From positions 1,860,001 through 1,924,000 of the forward strand of contig NC_014761.1 of the NCBI RefSeq assembly GCF_000183745.1: 64,000 nucleotides of DNA. The letters are read 5' to 3'. The notes below the pieces were generated by a model. It saw only the letters and a list, made by a program, of their open reading frames with translations, had not been told where the DNA came from and searched no databases. Below are positions 7,150-14,987 of this stretch, piece by piece. The position numbers and the translations under genes are program-made. How positions within the stretch are numbered: position 1 is the first letter of the stretch; every line of letters starts with the position of its first letter. This DNA comes from Oceanithermus profundus DSM 14977 (GTDB taxonomy: Bacteria > Deinococcota > Deinococci > Deinococcales > Marinithermaceae).

Positions 7150-9336
7150 GTGAAGCTGCGCCGCTACCTCCTGCTCGCGTTCCTGGCCGTCTTCCTGGGC
7201 ACGGCCGTAGCGGCGGCGATCGTCGTGCGCGGCTGGACGCGCGACCTCCCCAGCCTGGACGCGCTGGAAAACCTGCGCCTGACCTCGACGACCACCGTCT
7301 TCGCCCGCGACGGCACCCCCATCGCCCAGCTGGCCAGCGAGGAGGGCGGGATCACCATCACCCGCATGCTGGTCAAGCTCGAGGACGTCTCCCCCGCCGC
7401 CGTGGCCGCGATCGTGGCCTCGGAGGACCAGCGCTTCTTCCGCCACTACGGCATCGACTGGATCCGCATCGCGGGCGCCTTCTGGCAGACGCTCCGGGGC
7501 AACCTCCAGGGGGGGTCCTCGATCAGCGTGCAGGTGATCAAGAACACCCTGCTGCGCAACCTCTCGGGCGTGCGCACCCTCGAGCGCAAGTTCAAGGAGC
7601 TGCCGCTGGCGATCCAGCTGGAGCGCCTCTACTCCAAGGAAGAGATCCTGGAGATGTACCTCAACGTCTCCTTCTGGGGCGGCAACCTCTGGGGCATCCG
7701 CGCCGCCAGCGAGGCCTACTTCGGCAAGGATCCGGCGGAGCTGACGCTGGCCGAGGGCGCCTACCTCGCGGCCCTCATCCCCGGCCCCAACGCGCGTTTC
7801 CGCGACCTGCCGCGGGTGCGCCGGCGCATGAAGACGTTGCTCGAGCAGATGGTGCGGGAAGGCTGGATCACCCAGGCCATGGCCGACGCCGCCTGGCGCG
7901 AGCCCGTGGTGCCCAACGGCTGGAAGGCCGAGTACGACGCGGAAGGGAACCTGGTCTCCGCCGAGTTGCTCGACCCCGGCGCCAACTCGCTGCCCGACCT
8001 CGAGGTGGAGGTGGCCCCCCACTTCGTCTACGAGATTCGCAAGGAGCTGATCCGCCGCTTCGGCCGCGCCAAGGTCTTCGGCCAGGGCGGTTTGCGCGTC
8101 TACACCACGCTCGACGTGGAGATGCAGCGCGCCGCCGAGGAGGCCGCCCAGGCCGCGGTGAAGCGCGGCCTTCCCGAGGGCGCCCAGCTGGCGCTGGTGG
8201 GCCTCGACCCCGAGACCGGCGAGGTCTACGCGTTGCTTGGGGCGCTGCCGGGCACCGAAGGCGAGTTCAACCGCGCCACCCAGCTGGGCGACGGCAAGGG
8301 ACGCAGCCCCGGCTCGGCGATCAAGCCTTTCGTCTACACCGCCGCGCTGGGCGCGGGCTGGAGCCAGGCCAGCATGGTGGAGGACAAGGAGGTCAGCTTC
8401 CCCGACCCCACCCAGCCCGACGGCGTCTGGAAACCCAAGAACTACGACGGCACCTACCTGGACCGGGCGGTCACGATCCGCTACGCCATGGACCGTTCGC
8501 TCAACGTGCCCGCCATCCTCACCGCCGACGCCCTGGGGGTGCGCCGCCTCGCGGGCGAGCTGCAGGCCGCCGGTTTCCAGGTGCCCAAGAACCCGGGCCT
8601 CTCCATCGCCATCGGCGGCGGCATCGGCGCCACGCCGCTGCAGATGGCCGCCGCCTACGCCGCCTTCGTCAACGGCGGCTGGCGCGTGGAGCCGCAGCTG
8701 ATCCTGCGGGTGGAGGATCAGCAGGGGCACGTGCTCTACGAGGCGCGACCGTTGCGGCAGCGGCTCTGGAACCCCGACGTCGCCTACCTCGGTTGGGACA
8801 TGCTCAAGGGCTACGTCTACGACGAGGACCCCCTGGGGCGGGGCAACCTGGCCTGGCGGGCGCGCATTCCCGGCAGGGTGGTGGGCGGCAAGACGGGCAC
8901 CTCGAACAACGCCCGCGACCTCTGGTTCGCCGGGGCCACCCGCGGCATGAGCGCGGTGGTGTGGATCGGCCGCGACGACAACCAGCCCATGCAGATGAAC
9001 GGGCGCGAGCCGTCGTCTTCGGTCGTCAACCCGCCCATCTGGCGGCAGTTCGTCGAGAACGCCCTGCGGGGCCGCCCCGCGGGGGAACCCGCGGCGCCCG
9101 AGGGCCTGGTTCAGGTGCGCATGGACCTGCTCAACGGCGAGGCGAACGCCATCGGCACCCCCGCCTACTTCCGCATCGGGCACACCCCGATGCCCAGCAC
9201 CCTCCCGGTCGGGGCCTCGATCCTGATCGGGCTCGAGCCCGGGCGCGACTGCCTCGCTGGCCCCGAGTGGCCCCCCGAGCAGCTGCGCTGGAAAGCCGTG
9301 CCCCCGGGCGAGGTGGCCCGCTACCGCTGCGACTGA
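7150..9336 (+). CDS. class A penicillin-binding protein (transglycosylase/transpeptidase)
   Basis: The 728-aa bifunctional peptidoglycan synthase is anchored by one N-terminal membrane helix (about residues 5-27). The GT51 glycosyltransferase domain shows the catalytic Glu92 in SEDQRFFRHYG and the GGSSISVQ motif. The transpeptidase domain shows S389-A-I-K392, RSLN (S-x-N box) and K581-T-G. It polymerises lipid II outside the membrane and crosslinks stem peptides. I prefer the GTG at 7150 over an upstream TTG at 7111. TAGACT lies 7 nt before the GTG, and the membrane helix then begins immediately. The -10 hexamer overlaps the stop codon of the receiver gene. Confidence 0.92.
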   Translation: MKLRRYLLLAFLAVFLGTAVAAAIVVRGWTRDLPSLDALENLRLTSTTTVFARDGTPIAQLASEEGGITITRMLVKLEDVSPAAVAAIVASEDQRFFRHYGIDWIRIAGAFWQTLRGNLQGGSSISVQVIKNTLLRNLSGVRTLERKFKELPLAIQLERLYSKEEILEMYLNVSFWGGNLWGIRAASEAYFGKDPAELTLAEGAYLAALIPGPNARFRDLPRVRRRMKTLLEQMVREGWITQAMADAAWREPVVPNGWKAEYDAEGNLVSAELLDPGANSLPDLEVEVAPHFVYEIRKELIRRFGRAKVFGQGGLRVYTTLDVEMQRAAEEAAQAAVKRGLPEGAQLALVGLDPETGEVYALLGALPGTEGEFNRATQLGDGKGRSPGSAIKPFVYTAALGAGWSQASMVEDKEVSFPDPTQPDGVWKPKNYDGTYLDRAVTIRYAMDRSLNVPAILTADALGVRRLAGELQAAGFQVPKNPGLSIAIGGGIGATPLQMAAAYAAFVNGGWRVEPQLILRVEDQQGHVLYEARPLRQRLWNPDVAYLGWDMLKGYVYDEDPLGRGNLAWRARIPGRVVGGKTGTSNNARDLWFAGATRGMSAVVWIGRDDNQPMQMNGREPSSSVVNPPIWRQFVENALRGRPAGEPAAPEGLVQVRMDLLNGEANAIGTPAYFRIGHTPMPSTLPVGASILIGLEPGRDCLAGPEWPPEQLRWKAVPPGEVARYRCD

Positions 9337-9357
9337 TCCCCGGCTCCGCCAAAGCAA

Positions 9358-9379
9358 CGGCCGGCCCTCGGGCCGGCCG
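9358..9379. terminator. convergent hairpin between the PBP and Fur-family genes
   Basis: A 9-bp perfect stem (CGGCCGGCC with GGCCGGCCG) closed by CTCG lies between two converging genes. No strong T-run follows on either strand, so termination efficiency is uncertain. Confidence 0.5.
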
Positions 9380-9397
9380 CTCCATGACGCGTCGGGT

Positions 9398-9838
9398 TTA
9401 CTGGCAGTCGGGGCAGAGCCCGCGCAGCTCGACCCGGGGGTCGCCCACGAACCAGCCGGTGCGCGACTCGACGGCGCGCGCCACCTTTTCGGCGTCGAAT
9501 TCGGGAAGCTCGTCCTCCATCACGTCTTCGATGCGGCCGCAGCTGGTGCAGAAGAGGTGATGGTGCTTCTTGGTGAAGCCGTCGTAGCGGGTGTGCCCCT
9601 GCTGGTCCTTGAACTCCCAGAGCAGACCGGCGTCGCGCAGCACCTGCAGGTTGAGGTAGACGGTCGAGAGGCCGATCGAGTACCCCTTCTTCTTGAGGCC
9701 CTGGTAGAGCTCCTCGGGGGTCGGGTGCACGTTCTTGCGGTCCAGGTAGGCGAGAATGCGCTCGCGGGGCAGGGTGTGGCGCAATCCAACGGCCTTTAAT
9801 CGAGAGCGGTAGACTTCTTTTTCTTTTGTTTTAGCCAT
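9398..9838 (-). CDS. Fur-family metal-responsive transcriptional regulator
   Basis: The 146-aa protein has a winged-helix DNA-binding half (about 10-85, including ERILAYLD and STVYLNLQVLRDAGLL). The metal-binding half includes KKHHHLFCTSCG (about 91-102) and a C-terminal CPDC. The two CxxC pairs imply a structural zinc. Fur, PerR and Zur cannot be separated by eye here. The ATG at 9838 is chosen over an upstream frame to 9946 because GGAGGCAC precedes it. The promoter region holds a palindrome likely bound by the protein itself. Confidence 0.88.
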   Translation of the reverse strand: MAKTKEKEVYRSRLKAVGLRHTLPRERILAYLDRKNVHPTPEELYQGLKKKGYSIGLSTVYLNLQVLRDAGLLWEFKDQQGHTRYDGFTKKHHHLFCTSCGRIEDVMEDELPEFDAEKVARAVESRTGWFVGDPRVELRGLCPDCQ

Positions 9839-9863
9839 GCTTCGTGCCTCCAATCTCGTCAAT

Positions 9864-9880
9864 TGTAAGTATACCTTACA
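9864..9880. promoter_or_regulatory. probable operator of the Fur-family gene
   Basis: The 17-bp dyad TGTAAGTATACCTTACA has perfect 6-bp arms around a TATAC centre, a layout like Fur/PerR boxes. It lies 26 nt before the ATG of the Fur-family gene on the minus strand. It coincides with the -10 position (about 9875-9880) of a promoter whose -35, TTGACA, is at 9903-9898. Autorepression is inferred from position. Confidence 0.6.
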
Positions 9881-9899
9881 CTGGTTCCACCTGCCAGTG
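9879..9899. promoter_or_regulatory. second dyad in the Fur-gene promoter
   Basis: CACTGG and CCAGTG form an inverted repeat with a 9-bp spacer, filling the interval between the -35 and -10 of the Fur-family promoter. It may be a second regulator site or chance. Confidence 0.35.
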
Positions 9900-9973
9900 T
9901 CAAGGGTGGGGGCTTTCTTAATGAATGAAGATGCAATCCCCTGCATGCCTGCGGTTCCTTATAATGAACGACG

Positions 9974-10246
9974 ATGAAGCAAGGCATCGTCGGCCGCGTC
10001 CTCTACGTTCTCTTCGCCCTGGGAACGGCCCACCTGCTCCTGCTGGTGGGCGTGGAGGCCCAGCGCGGCTGGGCGTTGCGGCAGGAGGTCCGCATCGTCG
10101 ACGGCCAGCTAGAGGCGCTCGCCGCCGAGGTGGCGGCGCTGAAGAGCGAGCTCGCCCACGCCGACGACCCCGCCTACCTGGAGGCCAAGGCGCGCGCACT
10201 TGGCTACGTCTACCCGGAAGAGGTGCTGCGTGCCCCATCCCGCTGA
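9974..10246 (+). CDS. FtsB/DivIC-like septum-formation protein
   Basis: The 90-aa single-pass protein has a short cytoplasmic N-terminus and one membrane helix (about 8-27). An outside coiled coil rich in Leu, Ala, Glu and Val follows (about 36-60). The short C-terminal tail carries the LGYVYPEE motif typical of DivIC/FtsB proteins, which bridge FtsL and the divisome. Assignment rests on topology and the tail motif. TATAAT at 9960-9965 stands 8 nt before the ATG, so the transcript should be leaderless. The next gene overlaps its end by 17 nt. Confidence 0.72.
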   Translation: MKQGIVGRVLYVLFALGTAHLLLLVGVEAQRGWALRQEVRIVDGQLEALAAEVAALKSELAHADDPAYLEAKARALGYVYPEEVLRAPSR

Positions 10247-10511
10247 GGTCTTCTTCGAAGACGAAACCCTGACCGAGGGCCTCACCGACGACGAGGCCCG
10301 CGACCTTCTGGCCTGGCTGGTGGGACTGGCCGACGAGATGGAGGGCGAGGACCCGGCCTATATCGAACAGCTCAAGCGCCTGGGCCGGCACCTGGCGCGC
10401 CTGAGCGCCCGCTGGGGGGTGCCCGTGGGCGACCTGATCGACCTGGTGGAGATCGCCTGGGAGGACCCCGACCAGCCGCAGGGCCGCCCGCCGCGGCCCA
10501 TGCGGGCGTAA
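10230..10511 (+). CDS. small acidic protein of unknown function
   Basis: This 93-aa acidic, helical protein contains the patches TDDEARDLLAWLVG and LKRLGRHLARLSARWG and has no membrane segment or known motif. The GTG at 10230, preceded by GGAAGAGG, is chosen over the in-frame TTG at 10200. The gene overlaps the FtsB-like gene and is probably translationally coupled to it, hinting at a cell-division or growth-linked role, but this is guilt by association only. A heptamer array starts 5 nt after its stop codon. Confidence 0.65.
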   Translation: MPHPAEVFFEDETLTEGLTDDEARDLLAWLVGLADEMEGEDPAYIEQLKRLGRHLARLSARWGVPVGDLIDLVEIAWEDPDQPQGRPPRPMRA

Positions 10512-10515
10512 CGGC

Positions 10516-10550
10516 GGTGCGCGGCGCGCAGCACGTGGTCGGTAGTGGGT
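10516..10550 (+). repeat. degenerate heptamer array, block-1 type
   Basis: Five consecutive 7-mers read GGTGCGC, GGCGCGC, AGCACGT, GGTCGGT and AGTGGGT. They match the RGTRCGT units at 48961 in register and begin 5 nt after the stop codon of the preceding gene. Confidence 0.6.
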
Positions 10551-10802
10551 GAACCGATCGGGACCGGAGCGGCAAGGGGGAGGTTGGGTTGCCGCATGCG
10601 CCGGACCTCTCCTGCGGATTTCATGCCCCCTCCCACCCCCTGCCGACCGCCCCCGCTGCCGCCGTCCCCGACGAGGCGCAAAACGCCGAGACCGGGGGTC
10701 TTGGCGTTGCTGTGGGTTGCGGACGAACCGGCGCACCGTCTTCGCCTCCTGCATTTCGAGTAACCGGCCCCTAAACCGCGGGCATTAAGATTCCAGGCCT
10801 GT

Positions 10803-10819
10803 CCCGGACATGATCCGGG
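10803..10819 (-). repeat. short palindromic repeat, copy 1
   Basis: CCCGGA-CATGA-TCCGGG. Read on the minus strand it matches copy 2 (14892-14908) at all but one base of the 17-bp core, and the similarity continues into the flank (GRCAG). The two copies are inverted relative to each other around dnaE. Confidence 0.6.
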
Positions 10820-10946
10820 GCCCCACGCCGTACGCGACGCCGGGATTTCGTCACTGCAGGAAAAGCCAATAGATCTAGGGGAAGGTTTTAAATCCTTCCC
10901 TACCGTTATCAAGCGCTACGCACCATGAACCCCGCACAGACAACCG

Positions 10947-10960
10947 CCCCCCCCCCCCCC
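10947..10960 (+). repeat. homopolymer tract of 14 C
   Basis: This uninterrupted run of C residues lies in the dnaE 3' spacer. Its exact length may be a sequencing or replication-slippage variable. Confidence 0.85.
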
Positions 10961-10978
10961 ATTCTCCGTAACGAGCCC

Positions 10979-11041
10979 TCCACAGGCCACCGGCTGCAGG
11001 CCACAGGCCACGCCGTTGCTGCGCGCTACGAACTGCGTACC
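10979..11041 (-). repeat. two-block heptamer array downstream of dnaE
   Basis: Read on the minus strand, nine 7-mers follow without a slip. Block 1 is GGTACGC, AGTTCGT, AGCGCGC, AGCAACG. Block 2 is GCGTGGC, CTGTGGC, CTGCAGC, CGGTGGC, CTGTGGA. The same block order occurs at 48961-49044. The array starts 9 nt after the dnaE stop codon. Confidence 0.75.
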
Positions 11042-11050
11042 GTTCGCCGC

Positions 11051-14000
11051 TTAGAAAGGCACCACTTCCGCCTGGCCCTCGCCGCCCAGCTTGCCCGCGA
11101 GCAGCGCTTCGCGGTCGGGCAGCGAGCGCACCTCGAGCCCCTCCAGCTTTTCCAGCTCGGGCGCAACGCCGGGGTCGACGCGCACCTCGCGCGCCTCCAG
11201 AAGCGCCCAGCCCCCGGGGCCGCGCACCTTCAGATAGACGGGCACGACGCCCGGGTACTCGTCGAGCAGGCTGCGCAGGTCGAGCAACCGCTCGTCGTCC
11301 ATCAGGCTCAGGTCGAAGCCCAGCTCGAGCACCTGGGGCAGGCCGTCCAGCTCCTCGTAGAGGAAGACGTCCTGCACCATCACCCGCAGGCTCTCGCCGT
11401 CGGCGTCGGGCTCCACGTCGCAGACGGCGATGACCGGCATGTCCTCCTTGACCCGGGTCATCACCCGGTCGTAGGCGCGGCCGAAGACGACCACCTCGAG
11501 CGCCCCCGAGGCGTCGGCCAGGTTGAAGCGCGCCATCATCCCGCCCGAGCGCGTGGAGCGGCGGGTGATCTGCTCGACCATGCCCGCGAGCAGCACCCGC
11601 ACCCGCGACTTGGAGCCCGAGTTCTGCTCGTACCAGCGCGCCAGCTCGGTGACCTGGCAGGTGGCCGCCTCGGCGAGGCCGGGGTAGTGCTCGAGCGGGT
11701 GCCCGGTCACGTAGATGCCCAGGGCCTCCTTCTCGAAGCGCAGCCGGATCACCTCCTCGAGCGGCGCGGTCTCGGGCAGCGGCGGCTCGGTGAGGCCGTC
11801 GTCGAAGAGGCCGGTCAGGCCGCCCGCAGCCTTCTGCTGCTCGGCGGCGGCCCACTTGAGCAGGCCCTCCATGGCGTCGAGCATCTGGCCGCGCTCGCCG
11901 AAGGCGTCGAAGGCGCCGGCCTTGATGAGCGACTCGAGCGCCCGCTTGTTGACGTGGTGCAGGTCCACCCGCCTGAGGAAGTCGGGCAGGCTGCGGAAGG
12001 GCCCGCCCTTCTCGCGCTCGTTCAAAATGCTCTCCACGGCGCCCTCGCCCACGTTCTTGACCGCCGAAAGGCCAAAAAGGATCTCGCGCCCGACGACGCG
12101 GAAGTCGGCCCCCGAGCGGTTGATGTCGGGCGGCAGCACGTGGATGCCGCCGGCCTCGGCGTCGCGAATGTACTCGGCCACCTTGTCCGAGTTGCGGCGT
12201 TCCACCGTGAGCAGTGCGGCCATGAACTCGACCGGGAAATGGGCCTTGACGTAGGCCGTCTGGTACGAGATCAGCGAGTAGGCCGCGGCGTGCGACTTGT
12301 TGAAACCGTAGTTGGCGAAGGCCTCGAGCAGGTCGAAGATGCGGCTGGCCTCGTCGGGGGGCACGCCCCGCTTCTCGGCGCCGGTGATGAAGCGGTCGCG
12401 GTGGGCCTTCAGCTCCTCGACCTTCTTCTTGCCCATCGCGCGGCGAAGCAGGTCGGCTTCGCCCAGGGTGTAGCCCGCCACCGCGCTGGCGATCTGCATG
12501 ATCTGCTCCTGGTAGACGGGGATGCCGTAGGTCTCGGCCAGGATGGGCTCGAGCATTTCGGCGGCGTGGGGAAACTCGGCGTAGCTCACCGGCTCCTGCC
12601 CGTGGCGGCGGCGCAGGTAGGTGGGGATGTTGTCCATCGGCCCCGGCCGGTAGAGCGAGACGATGGCGATGATGTCGTGCAGCCGCTCGGGCTTGAAGGC
12701 CTTGACCGTGTTCGTCATCCCCGTGCCCTCGAGCTGGAAGACGCCCTTGGTGTCGCCGCGCCCCAGCATCTCGAAGGTCTTGGGGTCGTCGAGGGGCAGG
12801 TTGTCGTAGTCGAGCTCGACGCCCGCGGATTCCTTGACGATGCGCTTCGCTTCGTCGAGGAACGAGAGCGTGCGCAGCCCCAGGAAGTCCATCTTCAAAA
12901 GGCCCAGCGCCTCCACCGAGCCCATGTCGTACTGGGTGACGACGCCGTCGCCGCGGGTGTCGCGCATCAGCGGCACCAGGTTGGTCAGCGGCTCGTCGGC
13001 GATCACCACGCCGGCGGCGTGCACCGAGGCGTGGCGGTTGAGCCCCTCAAGGCGCTGAGCGATCTCCAGGACCTCGCGCACCGTCTCGTCCTGGCGCATC
13101 GCCGCCTTGAGCTCGGGGATCTGCTCCATCGCCCGCGCCAGCGGCAGCGGCTTGCCGAACTGCACCGGGATCAGCTTGGCCAGCTGCTCGGCGCGCTTGT
13201 ACTCGAGCCCGTAGACCCGGGCCACGTCCTTGAGCGCCGCCTTGGAGGCCAGCGTCCCGAAGGTGGCGATCTGGGCCACCTTGTCCTCGCCGTAGCGCTC
13301 GCGGACGTAGTCGATCACCTCGTCGCGGCGCACGTCCGAGAAGTCGGTGTCGATGTCGGGCATGCTCACGCGCGCGGGGTTGAGGAAGCGCTCGAAGAGC
13401 AGGCCGAACTCGAGCGGGTCGATGTTGGTGATGCGGATCGCGTAGGCCACCAGGCTGCCCGCGGCGCTGCCGCGCCCGGGCCCCACGCTGATGCCGTGGT
13501 TCTTGGCCCAGTTGATGTAGTCCTGCACGATCAGCAGGTAGCCGGGGAACCCCATCTGCTCGATCGTGCCCAGCTCGTACTCGGCCCGCGCCAACGTGGC
13601 CCAGCCGTCCCACTCCTGAACGTTGCGCACGTCGGGGAAGAAGTCCACCCGCTCCCGCGCCTTTCGGTCCAGCCGCGCGAGCTGCAGGATCAGGTCCTCC
13701 TCGTCCTCGGCCGGTTCGATCTCGAGCCGCGTCAGGTAGGCGCGGTAGAGCGCCGGGTTCACCCGGTCGGGGTAGCGCTCCAAGAGCCCCTTGAAGGTCA
13801 ATTCGCGCAGGTACTGGTTCTCGTCGCGCCCCTCGGGCAGCGGGTAACGCGGGATGCGGTAGGTCATCTTGTCGCCCACCGGCAGCTCGACGTTGCACAT
13901 CGCCGCGATCTCGGCGCTGTTGCTGAAGATCTCGTCGGGCCAGTCGGGGAGCGCCTTTTTCATTTCCTCGGGCGTCTTGACGTAGAACTCGTCGCAGGGG

Positions 14001-14719
14001 AACTTCCAGCGGTCCTCGTCGGCCAGCGTCGCCTTCGACTGGATGGCCAGGAGGACCTCGTGGGCGCGGGCGTCCTCCTGCTTGACGTAGTGGCCGTCGT
14101 TGGTGGCCACCATGCCCAGGCCGTACTTCTGCGCGAACTCGCGCAGCACGGCGTTGACCTTCTTCTGCTCCTCGAGCCCGTGGTCCTGGATCTCGATGAA
14201 GTAGCGGTCGCCGAAGATCTCCAGGTACTCGTTCAGCCGCTCCTCGGCGAGGTCTTCGCGGTCCGCCAGAATGAACTGAGGGATCTCCGCCCCCAGGCAG
14301 CCCGAAAGCGCGATGATGCCCTCGTTGTGCTCGCGCAGGATCTCGCGGTCGATGCGGGGCTTCATGTAAAAGCCCTCGAGGTAGGCCCGGCTCGCGAGCC
14401 GCACCAGGTTCTGGTAGCCCTTGAAATCCTTGGCCAATAGGGTCAGGTGGAAGTAGCCGCCGTCGAGGCCCTTGCGCATCGTGCGGTCGAAGCGGCTCTC
14501 GGCGGCCACGTAGGCCTCGTAGCCGATGATGGGCTTGACCCCGGCGGCCGTGGCCTTCTTGTAGAACTGCACCGCCCCGAAGAGGTTCCCGTGGTCCGTG
14601 GTCGCGAGCGCCGGATCGTCCGGCGTCGTCTGTTTGACCCACTGGATCAGCTCGTCCAGCTTGGCCGCGCCGTCGAGCAACGAGAACTGGGTGTGCTGGT
14701 GCAGGTGGGCGAACTTCAT
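11051..14719 (-). CDS. dnaE: DNA polymerase III alpha subunit
   Basis: The 1222-aa replicative polymerase begins with the PHP domain (MKFAHLHQHTQFSLLDG). The catalytic acidic motif PDIDTDF is at about residues 450-460. Other polymerase-core segments include GPGRGSAAGSL and YQEQIMQIA. The HhH and OB-fold regions follow, and the protein ends with a beta-binding-type C-terminus. The length matches an intein-free enzyme; inteins are known in some Thermus dnaE genes, but no extra block is seen here. TAAACT lies 6 nt before the ATG, so the start is probably leaderless. Repeat-rich spacers lie on both sides. Confidence 0.97.
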   Translation of the reverse strand: MKFAHLHQHTQFSLLDGAAKLDELIQWVKQTTPDDPALATTDHGNLFGAVQFYKKATAAGVKPIIGYEAYVAAESRFDRTMRKGLDGGYFHLTLLAKDFKGYQNLVRLASRAYLEGFYMKPRIDREILREHNEGIIALSGCLGAEIPQFILADREDLAEERLNEYLEIFGDRYFIEIQDHGLEEQKKVNAVLREFAQKYGLGMVATNDGHYVKQEDARAHEVLLAIQSKATLADEDRWKFPCDEFYVKTPEEMKKALPDWPDEIFSNSAEIAAMCNVELPVGDKMTYRIPRYPLPEGRDENQYLRELTFKGLLERYPDRVNPALYRAYLTRLEIEPAEDEEDLILQLARLDRKARERVDFFPDVRNVQEWDGWATLARAEYELGTIEQMGFPGYLLIVQDYINWAKNHGISVGPGRGSAAGSLVAYAIRITNIDPLEFGLLFERFLNPARVSMPDIDTDFSDVRRDEVIDYVRERYGEDKVAQIATFGTLASKAALKDVARVYGLEYKRAEQLAKLIPVQFGKPLPLARAMEQIPELKAAMRQDETVREVLEIAQRLEGLNRHASVHAAGVVIADEPLTNLVPLMRDTRGDGVVTQYDMGSVEALGLLKMDFLGLRTLSFLDEAKRIVKESAGVELDYDNLPLDDPKTFEMLGRGDTKGVFQLEGTGMTNTVKAFKPERLHDIIAIVSLYRPGPMDNIPTYLRRRHGQEPVSYAEFPHAAEMLEPILAETYGIPVYQEQIMQIASAVAGYTLGEADLLRRAMGKKKVEELKAHRDRFITGAEKRGVPPDEASRIFDLLEAFANYGFNKSHAAAYSLISYQTAYVKAHFPVEFMAALLTVERRNSDKVAEYIRDAEAGGIHVLPPDINRSGADFRVVGREILFGLSAVKNVGEGAVESILNEREKGGPFRSLPDFLRRVDLHHVNKRALESLIKAGAFDAFGERGQMLDAMEGLLKWAAAEQQKAAGGLTGLFDDGLTEPPLPETAPLEEVIRLRFEKEALGIYVTGHPLEHYPGLAEAATCQVTELARWYEQNSGSKSRVRVLLAGMVEQITRRSTRSGGMMARFNLADASGALEVVVFGRAYDRVMTRVKEDMPVIAVCDVEPDADGESLRVMVQDVFLYEELDGLPQVLELGFDLSLMDDERLLDLRSLLDEYPGVVPVYLKVRGPGGWALLEAREVRVDPGVAPELEKLEGLEVRSLPDREALLAGKLGGEGQAEVVPF

Positions 14720-14747
14720 GGGGTCAGTTTACCGGCCGGAGCACGCC

Positions 14748-14790
14748 CACGGATGTGGAGGCAGGGCCTTCACGGATGTGGAGGCAGGGC
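14748..14790 (+). repeat. two 20-bp direct repeats, 23-bp period
   Basis: CACGGATGTGGAGGCAGGGC occurs exactly at 14748-14767 and 14771-14790, separated by CTT, about 30 bp upstream of the dnaE start. It could be a binding site for a regulator or a recent duplication. Confidence 0.9.
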
Positions 14791-14891
14791 TTTCGGCCTT
14801 GCAGCCTGGCGCGTGTCGGTACGCACTTGGCGCCGAACCGAAAAGGCGAATTTCCGTCGCTCTGGGCGAGAAAACCACAGGTTCCTGATAT

Positions 14892-14908
14892 CCCGGATCA
14901 AGTCCGGG
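14892..14908 (+). repeat. short palindromic repeat, copy 2
   Basis: CCCGGA-TCAAG-TCCGGG, followed by GCAG. It is the inverted partner of copy 1 at 10803-10819. Confidence 0.6.
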
Positions 14909-14987
14909 GCAGACCCGGAACTTCGACGGACGCGCCGCATCGAGCTGGCGGTTAGGCAGGACCGCCGCGCAATCTTCCCGGTCCCCA

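Larger units (their letters stand above)
10512..11050. other. 539-bp gene-free spacer made largely of repeats
   Basis: No convincing gene lies between the converging 10230-10511 gene and dnaE. The spacer holds heptamer arrays at both ends, a CCCGGA/TCCGGG palindrome, a small hairpin (GGGAAGG 10879-10885 with CCTTCCC 10894-10900) and a run of 14 C residues. Short open frames here have no start context and are discounted. Confidence 0.75.
14720..14987. other. gene-free spacer upstream of dnaE
   Basis: The spacer holds the dnaE -10 hexamer (TAAACT, read from 14731 to 14726 on the minus strand), a pair of 20-bp direct repeats and a CCCGGA/TCCGGG palindrome. No gene with a credible start was found. 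Confidence 0.7.

Noticed and set aside
10545-10788. Small plus-strand frames in the dnaE 3' spacer
   Set aside because: No promoter, no Shine-Dalgarno and Pro/Arg-rich composition.
10925-14440. Open frame of 1171 codons antisense to dnaE
   Set aside because: It is a high-GC third-position shadow of dnaE, with low-complexity His/Gly/Leu/Val-rich sequence and no start signal.
11051-14719. Possible intein in dnaE, as in some Thermus
   Set aside because: The protein has normal intein-free length and continuous motifs.
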